NCBI GenBank assembly: GCA_016648135.1 | Contig: JADDOH010000318.1 | Location: 1-64,000 of the forward strand | Source: Agrypnia vestita | Taxonomy: Eukaryota; Arthropoda; Insecta; Trichoptera; Phryganeidae | DNA length: 64,000 nucleotides | Reading direction: 5' to 3' | In this document: positions 12,090 to 22,648 of the stretch, in pieces | Numbering within the stretch: the stretch's first letter is position 1 | Layout: each line of letters starts with the position of its first letter | Made by a program: the position numbers and the translations under genes | Notes under the pieces: model-generated | Told to the model about the DNA's origin: nothing | Databases searched by the model: none | What the model saw: the letters and a program-made list of their open reading frames with translations, nothing else

Positions 12090-12195
12090 ACTGAACTAGT
12101 GAACGGTTAGTTCACTTATATAAGTGAACTGTACCATTCGTTCGTTCAGTAAAGTGAACTGTTCTAAAAGAACAGTTCGTACATGAACGACCCAT
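12090..12195 (-). mobile_element. hAT-like non-autonomous fragment with GAAC palindromes
   Basis: The right end reads GAACGACCCATCTCT, which on the minus strand starts AGAGATGGGTCGTTCATG, like the CAGAGATGGG-type termini of some insect hAT elements. Internally there is a perfect 22-bp palindrome (12109-12130) and a 9-bp-arm hairpin GAACTGTTC/GAACAGTTC (12156-12178). A related copy lies at 50395-50590. Terminal assignment is from motif resemblance only. Confidence 0.4.
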
Positions 12196-12917
12196 CTCTA
12201 ATTGACAACTAGTGACCAATTAATTCCGTACAAAGTATTTCACGTGCACATCACTATTTACAAAAAACAACTTTACGGCCTTTTATCCAGAAAATATAAA
12301 AACTACGTCATTTTGGAGTTCGGAAATTATCAACCGTTATTTGAACCGTTGAGGCTTCGTTTGACTTTTTCAGCATTTCAAAAAATATTTACCAAAAATT
12401 TTTATACAACGTATCGCGGGTTTTTGTAAAGGGTTATTGAAGAGCTTTCAAAATGATGATATTGGTGAGTTATGTTCCGGCTCCGGTTCCGGTTACGGCG
12501 TAACTGAAAACGAGGTCAGTTTTAATAGCACAAACAGCTTTTTAGTATCCCCTACCCCCTACAATATTATATTCCAGTGGAATTCTCGAGCCTGCACAGC
12601 GCTAATGGGTGAAGGATTATTGGAGGCTCCCGTAAAAGTAATCAACGTTATCAAGTTATGTATTTGTATTTGATAATGTTATAAACTGATTATAATTTGA
12701 CTTTTGTGTATGAGGCACCTACAACACAAACGTATATTTTTACAATTAAATTCTTTGATAGCTTCGTCAATTTATAATACATTTTTATTATCATGAGACC
12801 GTCCGCCAGATCATGAAGCGAGCATCATATTCATTAAACTAACAAGCTTTTAAAGTTTTTTTTAAATACTGTGGTTTTTTGTATAAAATTTAAATTTAAA
12901 TTCAATTGACGCATATG
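12196..12917. other. Intergenic, nothing recognised
   Basis: Two plus-strand open frames (12202-12429 and 12437-12673) without recognisable motifs. One GGCTCCGGTTCCGGTTACGG stretch is locally GC-rich. Confidence 0.4.
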
Positions 12918-13143
12918 GAAATAAAAACATTTGTTTTCTTAAGTTGTACCTCTTTAATTTTCTAAGACGCGTTTCGTCGTATGAGGGCATTATCAATCTA
13001 AATATTTTACATTCAACAGCTTGTATTTGTATGAAAAGTTCATATAAATTCAAGTTGTTGAATGTAAAATATTAAGATTAATAATGCCCTCAAAAGGTGA
13101 AACGCGTCTCAGAAAATTAAAAATTAGTAACTTAAAAAAACAA
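12918..13143. mobile_element. Inverted pair of Penelope-like 3' ends
   Basis: Two arms of about 95-100 bp in inverted orientation (left 12918-13022, right 13051-13143) with a ~28-bp spacer. Each arm, read outward, carries a GATAATGCCCTC or TAATAATGCCCTC box, a weak stem-loop and GAAACGCGTCT, followed by an A-rich tail containing ACTTAA.AAAACAA. This is the layout of decayed hammerhead-like motifs in Penelope-like elements. No coding part remains. Confidence 0.5.
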
Positions 13144-15418
13144 GAGTTTTTATTTCTATATGTGTGATTGTGGAGTTCTTTAAACTTACCTCTGAAACAA
13201 TAAATTGTCACTTTATCTAAATTCAGTATAGATCGTGAGTACTAATTTCTGTTAAATTTACTTTTAAAACCAGCCCACTGGTGTATCTACCTACACGAGC
13301 ACGAGGGTAGAGCTGATATTCGCGGCAACTTTACATCTTACATACCCTAATTCTTCTGATCCATCATATTAAACAGACACCTTATACAATCCATCCCCAA
13401 AAAATTCATATAGGAGAACGAGATCGAGTTTAAACGTAAGAAATCCGATATTAAGTAATGGTGGTCTTGCACTAATACGATACAGATTGAGGAATCGATA
13501 CACGGGAAGCTGGTTGTTTGTCAACCACGTGGTCATCTCAAAAAGGTTTATTTATAAACCACACAACCTTATTTAGGCCCTAATTTAAAGAACAAAACGC
13601 ATGTTTTGAATTGAGGCTCTTCATTCATTACAACACTAGTAACTCCTTTGTGTTCAGAAATTCGAATAAAAAACGAATAAACGGTTCACCTAGTAGCGAA
13701 CTATTAATCTTACATAAAAAACAACAATCTATTGACACTGCCGCCGTATAACGTATAGAGGGTAGCTACCCTTAAGCGAAGCACAAACGGAAAAGGGTAG
13801 GAGATAAAAGAAAATGCGCAAGCGGCAATATTGAAGGGAAAAGGGTCCTCCCTCGGGGATTCCATTATTGAAGATACCTTAAAGTAAAGGTACACAATAT
13901 GTGGTCAACTCAAATCGTTGTCATTTTGAAATTTATATGTGAAAAAAAGGATGAAATGTGTTGAGTCTACTTCAGGGGAGCTTTTGTTATGGCGAGCCCT
14001 TTTTAGAATTTTTGATTAGATCTTTTTCCATCAAATTATCTAAAGGACTTTTCTGAAAGCTTCTTATGTTTAAATATAACAGAACAATATTTCGCAAACT
14101 CGTTTTGCAGAGTTTTGTGTTAGACCTATTTTTAATTTTTACTTATTACAATTCCCAAAACACTCCATTTAAGTAATCCTGAAATTGATTATATTTAAGT
14201 AATCTTCAAATAGGTTAAAAAATGTTGACGCACAAATCATTGGGTGGATTATTATTCCACGGTCATTGAACCTTTTCATTTTTTTGTTTTATTTTTGTCA
14301 ATTCTTCACATTAAAAATGGTATAATCCACTTCCCTAGTTTTCGCAACTTGAAATTGTGTATTTTAGATTTTTAAAACAATTGCTTATAAAACACTATAA
14401 AACATATTTTCTTTAGACAAATAATTTGAAATTCTTTTTAATAGAATTTATTAAACGAAAATTAACTTTATCGATTCGTACGTTATATAAATTCGATTAA
14501 AAATGTGACATTATGAAAAAATCGATTACCTAATCAAAAATCTCCTAGTTTGATAATGATGAATAGTAATAATACTGATGCGACACGCATTCCATGTTCG
14601 CATCTCTATTAAAAAAAAGTTTTAGCGTTTACAACAAAATTGCTTTCGTTGTAAATATAATACCTATAAAAAAAAATATTTTTTAAATTTTGTCCAAGTG
14701 AAATTATTCTGCTCGATTGCGAAGTTCAAGTTTAAAACCAAGTCAAGCCATGACAGTTTAAAACAATCATCCCTTTGAAAAAGTCCCTATAAAAAGGATA
14801 CCCTTTGATCTCAATTTCTGCTCTAACATCCCGGGAACATAAAATCCAAAAAAGTCCCATCTACCGATTTAGCTCGATCGAATCTAATCCGTAACGGAAT
14901 ATAGTAGCCACGCGATGAAAGCAGATTTAATGTTAGCATTTCAGATAAGATGATTGTGGGAGAAGAATGAATGATCTGGAAAAATGGTGTAATATATGAG
15001 TCTGTCGAGTCAAGCAAAGATGGAAATAATAATTCATAGCCGAGATGTACATTAGGTAAGATAAATTTTAGATCATAGGGACGTCGGATAGGTAATAATA
15101 GCAATTATTATGTTAATTAGTTCGTTATTAATGTGTGATACTATGCAAATTAATACAATTAATATACTCGTATTGATAAATAGTTAACCTAGGGTACCAG
15201 GCCTTGTCCGGGATTGCCATATGTGACGTAAAATCATTTGGAGGGAGGATTGTTATATTTTCTTTAAGAATTATAAGGGGTATTGGACAAAATCGATGCC
15301 ACTCAAATAAATAAACATTTATGGTGAGAAAACCAGGGGGAGGTGCACAAGTTTTGTAAAGTTTTCAAAAGAGTATCTATGCAAAATTTTGAACAGGTTA
15401 ATTTCAATTTAATGCATA
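13144..15418. other. Intergenic, one SINE 3' end
   Basis: 14577-14612 (plus) matches the 3' end of the SINE at 58326-58508, sharing GACACG, an imperfect ATTCCATGTTCGCATC-like segment and CTCTATT. The minus-strand open frame 14823-15104 (93 codons) and the plus/minus frames near 13700 have no recognised motif. Confidence 0.4.
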
Positions 15419-15560
15419 CCAGCCGTACACCCGTAAAAAATTACGGTAAATAATAGTAAATTAATAGCGACCCTTACGTTGCCGCGCAACATTAGCCGCG
15501 CGCTAAATGCGTATCACACACTAATTGTCTTAATATATTATTCCAGCATGTTACGGACGG
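15419..15560 (+). repeat. Repeat with terminal hairpin, related to 18978-19393
   Basis: Begins AGCCGTACAC, then a hairpin CCGTA/TACGG at 15431-15446, then AATAGCGACCCTTACG and later GTTACGGACGGATAAGGA. The 18978 copy has the same order. On the minus strand the hairpin is followed by GTGTACGGCTGG and then T, which resembles a Helitron 3' end (hairpin, CTRR, T). Confidence 0.5.
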
Positions 15561-16046
15561 ATAAGGAGTTTATAATATTTAGATTTGTATAGTTGGGGAA
15601 GATATGTGCTGGCTAGGATGAAGGTATCCGAAAGCGTAACTATGCAATTTTTTTTTATTAATTTCAATTTTTTTAATTAATTCTTATTTTTTTGTGTTTT
15701 GGTTTTTGGTTTTTGGTTTCTTTGGGATATTAGTTTCAATCGATCACAGGGTATTATTAGATTATTGTTCAAAATTAAAAGTTTAAAATCAATTTGAGCA
15801 ACCCACACCCCTGTTTATTAATATATGTTCGTTAATTATACTGTTTGTATTGGATTAGATATTACCTTTACTCAAAACACCTTAAATTATATATTTTTTA
15901 AATTTACGAAAAGTTTACACTTAAAATACATAAATTTGACATGGCACAGTTCAATTTTTCCATTAGTGTAATAAATTTGCAATGGATATTTTAATTTCTA
16001 GGGTAGTGGGTCAACACGTCATTGACCTACCAAAACGGAGTATATA

Positions 16047-16081
<35 letters not shown>

Positions 16082-16237
16082 ATATATTACTGTAGTGTAA
16101 TACTGACATTTAAGTGGCCTAACAAAATTGATAACAAGTAGAACAATAGTTGTATAAATACCATCTGAATATTCTCCGATCAAAGTTTGGGTCAAAGGGT
16201 GAATCTAAACTAAATTTAGCATAAGGTTTAGCATACG
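15561..16237. other. Intergenic with AT microsatellite
   Basis: A (TA)n tract lies at 16041-16088, and a short GGTTTTT repeat at about 15700-15720. No gene is seen. Confidence 0.6.
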
Positions 16238-16439
16238 GCTTATGTGGCACCTGAAAAATGAAATCATATTTTCAGATAATTGACTTATTTACTTGTGGAT
16301 CGATTTACAATCATTAAACAAATAGAAAAGGTTTTAAAATATGACTATAATTATGATAGGAATTTATATGTTCAAATGTTCTTAATATCCATGAAATTAT
16401 CTGGCTTTTTATTCTATATTATTACTTTTTTGTTTTTGA

Positions 16440-16680
16440 ATTTCTATTATATTATGTTTTTCTTATGCTTCTGCTTGTTATGTACTTGCTTTTTACTTTA
16501 AATTATATTATCTTTATATATTTGTATCTGTATTTTAAATATTTTCTTTCCACTTTATGTCATTATTATGATTACATGTTATTATTTTTTTCTTTAAACT
16601 ATATATTCTGTTAATGGACACTTTACCTATCTATTGTAAAAGCCCTATAGGGCGTTAATAAATAAATAAATAAAATAAAA
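16440..16680 (+). mobile_element. LINE 3' end, hairpin plus TAAA tail
   Basis: Contains GCTTCTGCTTG and GCTTTTTACTTTA, then TTTTCTTTCCACTTTAT, ending in a GCCCTATAGGGC hairpin and a TAAATAAATAAATAAA tail. The minus-strand segment 26155-26420 has the same landmarks in the same order, and 60000-60170 shares the terminal hairpin and tail. This is the usual 3' end of a CR1/Jockey-type LINE. The open frame at 16280-16501 lies partly in this tail and is unlikely to be coding. Confidence 0.55.
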
Positions 16681-16865
16681 ATATGATTTCATGCATCTGG
16701 CCACCGCGCCTGGCGCATACATGGCGTAATCTGGAGGTCCAATTATTATACACTCTTTGCAATAAATCAGGCTGTATTTCGGCAAGATGCGTCGAATGTT
16801 GCCTTCTAAGTGCTTAGTTGTTTCTGGTTTATCGGCTAGATATGCAACTTTACAAATCACACGAA
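16680..16865 (-). pseudogene. Tc1-like transposase C-terminal remnant
   Basis: On the minus strand one frame encodes ADKPETTKHLEGNIRRI, and after a frameshift the next encodes LLQRVYNNWTSRLRHVCARR and then GGQMHEIIF. This is the standard end of Tc1-type (DDE_3) transposases, in which an L-x-x-N-I-R-R segment precedes Q-R-V-x-x-N-W-x-x-R-L and a final basic stretch before the stop. About 60 codons remain, with at least one frameshift. The three catalytic acidic residues are upstream and absent. It lies directly beside the LINE tail ending at 16680, which probably truncated it. Confidence 0.7.
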
Positions 16866-16869
16866 CAAG

Positions 16870-18456
16870 GTGGCCAGTTAAAAGGTCCGTTTCGTGAAAT
16901 TAATCTTTCGTCAAATGTTTCTTTCAGTAAATTAATCGTATCGCGCGCCCTGTGACATTTGGCGCCATTTATTATTATTTGGAAGACAAATGTTTTATTT
17001 CGATATTTTTTATATATATGTGGTTTTGTGAGTCATGCTTAAATATTTCCACTGTAATCAATGTGATTTAAAATCAATCTGTAAAAAAGTAACCTGTAAA
17101 AATCTGTAAAAAACCAAGTTTTTACTATAGTCCCTTTCTTTGTAAAATATAACAATAATTAAAGACGAAAACATACTCGTACAAAATAACACTAAACTTA
17201 TAGAAATTTAATATATTTCTAAAATGTCAGATGTTTTGAGATGTCAAGATTTTGAATGATTCAATTATCATCAATATCGTACCTTATAAATTTCCAGCGT
17301 CAAATGATTTAGTCAGAATCAGATTTGAGTTATGTAGAATTCTTCAAAACTAAGCAGAAATCTAAAAGAAATAAATTATTATTTGATTTTTTCCCAAAAA
17401 ACCCAATTTTGCTGTCATCTGTGAACCAATTGTTTTGTAAATTTTCGAATTTCGTAGTGATGTACCTATTATACCGACGGAGCAATTCAAATTTAGAAAA
17501 TATTCCGCGTCGTTATCGGGCCGCCGCGCCGTTGCTAATCAAACTTTTCTAATGATTCCAATTTGAAAAAACCAATAAAATTTCTAAAAATCCGAAATTA
17601 TACTATAATTATTAAATTTTTTAACGAAAATTTGATAGATCTTCTTGATTGTCGCAACGAGTCTGCTTGCCAAGTTTCAGCTCGATTGGATCACGGGAAA
17701 AGGGTCAAAAATCGATCCAAAGTTTTTGTTGACGGCAAGCAAGCAGACGTCACGAGTTAATATAAAGGGAGTAAAAATAGAAATATAATTTGATTAAAAA
17801 TTAAATGTGTTGTGACAAATATATATGAAGTACAAAATGAATTACCATATTGGTTTATAAATTATGTATAAAAAATGAAAAAAATAAAATGTGGAAATGG
17901 AAATTTGTCTGAGTATATTTTTAATATCTATTTTATTCGTTTTGAAATGATTAAAGATTTTGAATATTTTTTTGTTTTAGCAGTTTTTACTGTAACAGTA
18001 ACAGGTTTAGCAATTTGTGAAACGTACATTGTATAAAAATATAGGCGATTTTCTGAAGCTCGGAATTCCGGGCACTTGTTTACAAAGTGTAAATTTTTTC
18101 AGTGTTCCGAGTTGAAATATTATTAATTAAACTAGCACTACACTAGCCACACTAAAACTATTTTTAAATTATGCCAAAGGATACTTTTAATCTTCTTTGT
18201 TCAAACTGGTAGTCAATTTATAACCTTTTTTGCGATCGCGTTACATCCCCAACTACGGGGTAAACATCGGCGATCAGGGGTTGTGATACGCTTGGCCGAC
18301 ACGATCAGGGATAAAGTAAAGAAAGGGTAGGATACTTGTAAGCTAAGAGAATTCTGGGTTTTATTCACGGGTAAAAATATAATGTTTATTTATTTTAAAT
18401 AATTTTACGTATCTTATAAAAACGTAACGTTTATTATTAATACTGATTCGGTAGTT
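16870..18456. other. AT-rich intergenic, nothing firm
   Basis: 17640-17760 encodes a short frame with CQVSARLDHGKRVKNRSK, a phrase that looks like transposon-derived sequence but which I cannot place. The rest is AT-rich without signals. Confidence 0.4.
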
Positions 18457-18600
18457 GCTTCGTGGTGCAACATACTTGTCTTTTATTTTTCAACAAACTG
18501 AACATCGTACTATATACACATGTTGAGTAATGCTTTTGTCACAATTATAGTTTCAAGAGGTGGAGTTACTACTAATGTCTAAGGTAGGTATTGGAGCTTA
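18457..18600 (-). mobile_element. Penelope-like remnant
   Basis: Shares CTTCGTGGTGCAACAT with the outer end of the 21949-22648 insertion. It carries ATAGTTTCAAGAGGTGGAGT, a decayed form of the hammerhead-like segment seen there. No coding sequence. Confidence 0.4.
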
Positions 18601-18639
18601 ATTCATAAATTACAACTATTCAAAAATTATGGACTTTTT

Positions 18640-18957
18640 TATATGAATGAAGAAAGGAGTGCTGAGATGGTTTGGTCATGTAGAACGAATGAGCGAGGTT
18701 AGGCTGGTTAAGAAAATATATGGGGTGAGTGTTTGGCAACAGGAATAGGGGGCGTCTGCGAAAGACCTGACACGATCAAATACTACAAACATTGAAGGAT
18801 GTCCCTGTTAAGTGCCTCAACAACCGTAGAGCTTGTATGAAAAGATGTATGAATGTAGCTGAAGCGAAAGTGGTGGGCCAAGATAGAAGATACAATGTTC
18901 TATCTTCTCTGCCTACCCATGCGGAGAAACGGCGTGATGATTTGTTCGTTAGTTAAT
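18640..18957 (+). pseudogene. RTE-like LINE ORF2 C-terminal remnant
   Basis: Encodes LRWFGHVERMSEVRLVKKIY, then after frame changes a GRLRKT.HDQ-type segment and DRRYNVLSSLPTHAEKRRDD just before the stop. The R-W-F-G-H-V-x-R-M motif is diagnostic for the end of RTE-type (and related) LINE polyproteins. Frame shifts and the missing reverse transcriptase show it is dead. It is the clearest copy of a family also present at 5397-5603, 49125-49525 and 58045-58235. The LINE ends near 18960, just before the unrelated repeat that starts at 18978. Confidence 0.75.
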
Positions 18958-18977
18958 TTGATATTAGTTAATTATTA

Positions 18978-19393
18978 AGTAGCCATAAACCCGTGAAAAA
19001 TCACGGGACGTAATAAAAATTAATTACGACCCTTGCGTGTAAATTAGCGCCTAGAAATCATCCGAATTGTTTTTGTAATTCAAGCCAAATTTCATCAAGT
19101 TACGGACAGAAACAAGGTCATTCGAAGTTAGGATAGTTGATTATACATTAATTAGTCACAATAAAAATTATTTCGAAATCAACCCAAAAAACTTACTTTG
19201 TACATTAATATACATTACAATACAAATGAAATCACCGTTTCTGTAAATCCAAATAACGTTTAATCTCTAATAGATGAAATTCAATTTAGTTAGTTTTTCA
19301 AAATATGCCAATGAAAATGTAACTTTCGCATCAAATAAAATTATCACGAAATCATAGTATATTTGTGTTGGCATGTTAACAGTGCAGTGGCAT
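18978..19393 (+). repeat. Interspersed repeat with terminal hairpin
   Basis: Starts with AGCCATAAACCCGTG and a perfect CCCGTG/CACGGG hairpin (18990-19007). It continues through GACCCTTGCG and GTTACGGACAGAAACAAGG, and ends at GCATGTTAACAGTGC. The left 150 bp match 15419-15560 and the right 180 bp match 10903-11080 (inverted), so the three together define one element of about 415 bp. On the minus strand the hairpin precedes TTTATGGCTAC then T, near a Helitron CTRR end but with CTAC. Classification is uncertain. Confidence 0.6.
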
Positions 19394-19527
19394 TAAAATG
19401 AACAATTCATTTGGATGAGATGATAACTTTTACGGAGAAATACTCGAAAATGTGATTGGACCTTAATTCAATGGATGTCTCATAGAATTATTATATATGT
19501 CTCATAGAAACGAAAGAATATTTTTTA

Positions 19528-19935
19528 TGGGAAAATAGGTATAGCAATCTTTGGTGTTCATAGGGTTCACAACCTATTGTACGGCTGGTTTTAGTGTTTA
19601 CTTTACACACTTTATATATTGGAGCTTTTTCCACCTACGATAGTAAACCATATCTATCAAATTTTTGGATGTTGTATTTATGTAGTTAAGTTTTACAACA
19701 TGTTTCATATGTATGTTGTAATTATCATTAGTGCGACCGGCATCCAAAGCTTTTTCATTCCCCTTAATTAACCACACGTCACTAATGAAATATCTATTTT
19801 TGATTGGAATTTTTTAAAGCAAAATTCTTTATATTGATTAATGATGTCCCTGGGATAAAATCCGATACTGTGTTCTGAAAAATTTGGACAAACTCAAAAT
19901 ATTCTGAACTCAATTCAATAGCCTGGAGACTCGCC
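19528..19935 (+). repeat. Unclassified repeat X, copy 1 (left part)
   Basis: Matches 37286-37850 along interrupted stretches: GGGAAA..AGGTA near the start, a CCTAT(T/C)GTACGG(C/T)TGGTTT motif, and near the end ATTAATGATGTCC, GGATAAAATCC and ACTCAAAATATTCTGAA. There are no open frames of note. Confidence 0.6.
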
Positions 19936-20529
19936 ATTTTATCTGAAGTAGTACTTATTTGAAGATTTATTGTTTGAAATGGGATTAATTTTATAAAGCG
20001 GTAACTTGGCTACATGTATACAGATTTATTTACCGAGTAAATGGATAAAACTTTATCACTTTTCATTTGAAAATAAAGTTTTCGAAATTAACAACTAAAT
20101 AACAACTTAATTCCGAGTAACAGAAGAAAGAGTTAAGATACTAATGCAAGCATCGCTCGAAGCAAGTCTGAAATATAATATGAGAAGACATCATTATATT
20201 CTGCGTGTACCGCAAGCCATTGTTTTACTTCAACAGGTGCGGTTAGATTTGTATACAGCCACTAAGAAAATTGCTCCCATCTAGCGAACATTTCGTTTTG
20301 TACAATCCAAGAAGCGTGCTTACTTGTAATTTTCCAGGCATTCCAATGATATCAAAATCATTTGTTTCAGGGTCTCGTTACCGCGGGTGCCATAGAGTAA
20401 TCTAAGAATTGATATTTTGACATTGACAGCACCTTTAATTAATTTCTTACTGAAATTAAGCAGAAAATGCGCGACTAAAACGCTCTATTTATGTATTTAT
20501 TCGTATCTAACTGTATTGTACCTAGATGA

Positions 20530-20660
20530 ACATCTGTCGGAATGTTCGAAAAAGAAAGGAAATAATGAGAGAGTGAATGGGATAAAAAAGGAAGCAATAT
20601 TGTTGCGATATCAATAAAAGTCAATAAATAATAAAGTGTAAGACCGACTTTATCAGGATC
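20530..20660 (+). repeat. Unclassified repeat X, copy 1 (right part)
   Basis: Matches 38560-38755: TGTCGGAATGT, then GAGAGTGAATGGGA.TAAAAA.GG, and near the end AGACCGACTTTATC. The order relative to 19528-19935 is the same as in the other copy, which suggests one larger element of 1.1-1.5 kb. Confidence 0.5.
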
Positions 20661-20703
20661 CCTAATATCCTACAACGTAAACGTCTCTTTCTTATGGTTT
20701 GTG

Positions 20704-20866
20704 TCTTCTGGGGTATTATGCCGTGTTTTTACGACATTTCTGCCCGACGTTTCGGATCCCATTGCAGGGTCCATCATTAGGGCTGATATTATGATGATGG
20801 ACGCTGCAATGGAATCCGAAGCTTCGGCTAGAAAGGTCGTAAAAACACGGCACCCCAGAAGATTCT
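20704..20866. mobile_element. Inverted pair of Penelope-like 3' ends
   Basis: Two ~73-bp arms (20704-20776 and about 20793-20865) in inverted orientation. The left arm on the minus strand reads CTAATGA, a GGACCC/GGGATCC stem with one bulged base, then GAAACGTCGGGCAGAAA. The right arm on the plus strand has ATGATGATGGAC..GGAATCCGAAGCTTCGG. Both then run through CGTAAAAACACGGC to CCCCAGAAGA. Hammerhead-like core with one change (CTAATGA for CTGATGA) on the left arm, more decayed on the right. Confidence 0.55.
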
Positions 20867-21734
20867 GAGTGGCCATGAGAACCTAAGTACATTCGTCTCC
20901 TAAGTTTCGAGGACGAGAATATCACACTTACTAAATAACTTTTTAGGTATTGAAGCAATGTATGTTGTAAACAAACTAAATGCATGTGTTGTGATTCGAT
21001 TTTCGACATTTCGCTGGAGTCACATAACAGTTTCATCAGGAAAGTGGCCTATCTACGCAGGGGTCAAGGACCTATTTATTATTTCTTGCGCGGTTGCAGA
21101 TTGTATGCACTGTTACATTTCCTTCTACGCTATTCATGCAATATAAACTGACGATGCTTTCAGGCTTTGCTGCGTCGTATTTCAAAGATGAATTATATTT
21201 ACTAATATCAGCTTTATTGTTCCCTAATTTATCTATTTTTCACTCTATCATAAATAGATTATCCATACACGCGCCTATGTTATACCATTTTTTAAACGTA
21301 TGTAGATTTGTCAAAAAAATTACAAGTGAATCAAATACAAATAAGCCTAGATATTCCAAAACTCTTGCTTACATGATAATTTTATGATAAAGCGTTTAAT
21401 ATATTGTCAAAAATTCAACAGTCTGGCTTTTTTATGTCATGATTTATGGAAGAAACTTTTGTCAAAACTTACAAGTTGCCAGATTTTCTTTTTATGCTTT
21501 TAAAATTCAGCTTCTATAAATATACACGAGTATCACAGCTTAAAAGATTGAGCGAAACAAAACTAAATCTTTCCTCATTCACAATTCCTCCACGCACTAT
21601 CCACCTGGCAGATGAATTAGGCCTGTCTGTAGATCTCTACAAAGGGACACGGTCACGGATATAAAAGATTTATGTTAAACATAAAAATAAGATTTCGCTA
21701 TCTCGATAGGAAAAATATATTTTGTAAATTTTTG
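20867..21734. other. Intergenic, no recognised gene
   Basis: Several short open frames (such as 21094-21387) without motifs. Confidence 0.4.
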
Positions 21735-21834
21735 TACAGGATGTACCAAAAAGATGTACGATTTTAAAAACATCTTTGCGTACAAATGTCACGCGGGTAG
21801 TGGAAATAGCTCGGGACTTGGAAATTTAGTCGTG

Positions 21835-21936
21835 ATGGAGCGTTGTACGGGTGAGCAGCGTGCATTCTGTGTGAAAAGTTATTAGCAAAATGGCGATTCG
21901 TTCATCGTTGCGCGGCCTTTATTTCGCTTTTAAACA
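21835..21936 (+). pseudogene. Transposase N-terminal remnant (DUF4817-like helix-turn-helix)
   Basis: From the ATG at 21835 the frame encodes MERCTGEQRAFCVKSY, a stop, then QNGDSFIVARPLFRF and another stop. The pattern E-Q-R-A-F-x-V-K-x-Y followed by N-G-D-S is typical of the DUF4817 helix-turn-helix domain that begins many insect transposases. Two in-frame stops show it is dead. It runs into the target site duplication of the Penelope-like insertion at 21936. Confidence 0.65.
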
Positions 21937-21948
21937 AGTTCTGAGAAT
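21936..21948. repeat. Target site duplication, left copy
   Basis: AAGTTCTGAGAAT, repeated exactly at 22649-22661. Its length is in the variable range seen for Penelope-like insertions. Confidence 0.65.
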
Positions 21949-22054
21949 CATTGAAAGATTTGGCAGATACTTCGTGGTGCAACATTATAATTTCAAATAT
22001 GTTTTAATATACTTTGTAATACACACACAATATGAGTTATTAATTTACAACTAT

Positions 22055-22087
22055 AGTTTCGAGAGGAGCAGTCCCTCTCATCATCAG
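22055..22087 (-). ncRNA. Hammerhead-ribozyme-like core (minus)
   Basis: On the minus strand: CTGATGA (22087-22081), one extra T, stem GAGAGG/CCTCTC with a 7-nt loop, then GAAAC (22060-22056). All nucleotides of the conserved central core are present. Stems I and III are not evident in a single copy, so self-cleavage is not implied. Confidence 0.5.
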
Positions 22088-22553
22088 GTATAGATAATAA
22101 CTAACTTAAATACAAAATTTATCAGTCTAATTGGGTAGGTCAGGGGGGGAGTCAGGGGGGCGCGCGGCAGGGAAGGGTATTTTTTTCGCCGAACAGCTCT
22201 AGGAGTGGTGAACTGGACTGAAATGTGATATTATTTATTAATGTGTTTCCAGAATTTAAATTTTTTAGGATTTCAACGGTTTCCAAACTATTCATTATCC
22301 ATCGTCTATGGGGAACCGAGTGGAGTAATTTTAATTTGTGAAATTAATTTTAAATTAAACTTACTCAAATTACTTTATTATACTTTATTACTGAAATGTG
22401 ATATTAATAAATAATATCACATTTCAGTCCAGTTCACCACTCCTAGAGCTGTTCGGCGAAAAAAATACCCTTCCCTGCCGCGCGCCCCCCTGACCCCCTG
22501 ACCTACCCAATTAGATTGATAAATTTTGTATTTAAGTTAGTTATTATCTATAC

Positions 22554-22585
22554 CTGATGATGAGAGGGACTGCTCCTCTCGAAAC
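22554..22585 (+). ncRNA. Hammerhead-ribozyme-like core (plus)
   Basis: CTGATGA at 22554-22560, T, GAGAGG 22562-22567 paired with CCTCTC 22575-22580, GAAAC at 22581-22585. It is the inverted partner of the motif at 22055-22087, with an identical core. The unpaired base after CTGATGA departs from the canonical 10.1-11.1 pair. Confidence 0.5.
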
Positions 22586-22648
22586 TATAGTTGTAAATTA
22601 ATAACTCATATTGTGTGTGTATTACAAAGTATATTAAAACATATTTGA

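Larger units (their letters stand above)
21949..22648. mobile_element. Penelope-like insertion with inverted arms
   Basis: 700 bp between the two AAGTTCTGAGAAT copies. Left arm 21994-22243 and right arm 22393-22648 are near-identical inverted repeats of about 250 bp around a ~150-bp centre. The left end has an extra 45 bp with CTTCGTGGTGCAACAT. Each arm carries the hammerhead-like core. The centre contains GGGGAACCGAGTGGAGTAA, matching the C-terminal coding end of the Penelope-like element at 61745-62755. A copy truncated and inverted at one end would give this layout. Confidence 0.65.
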
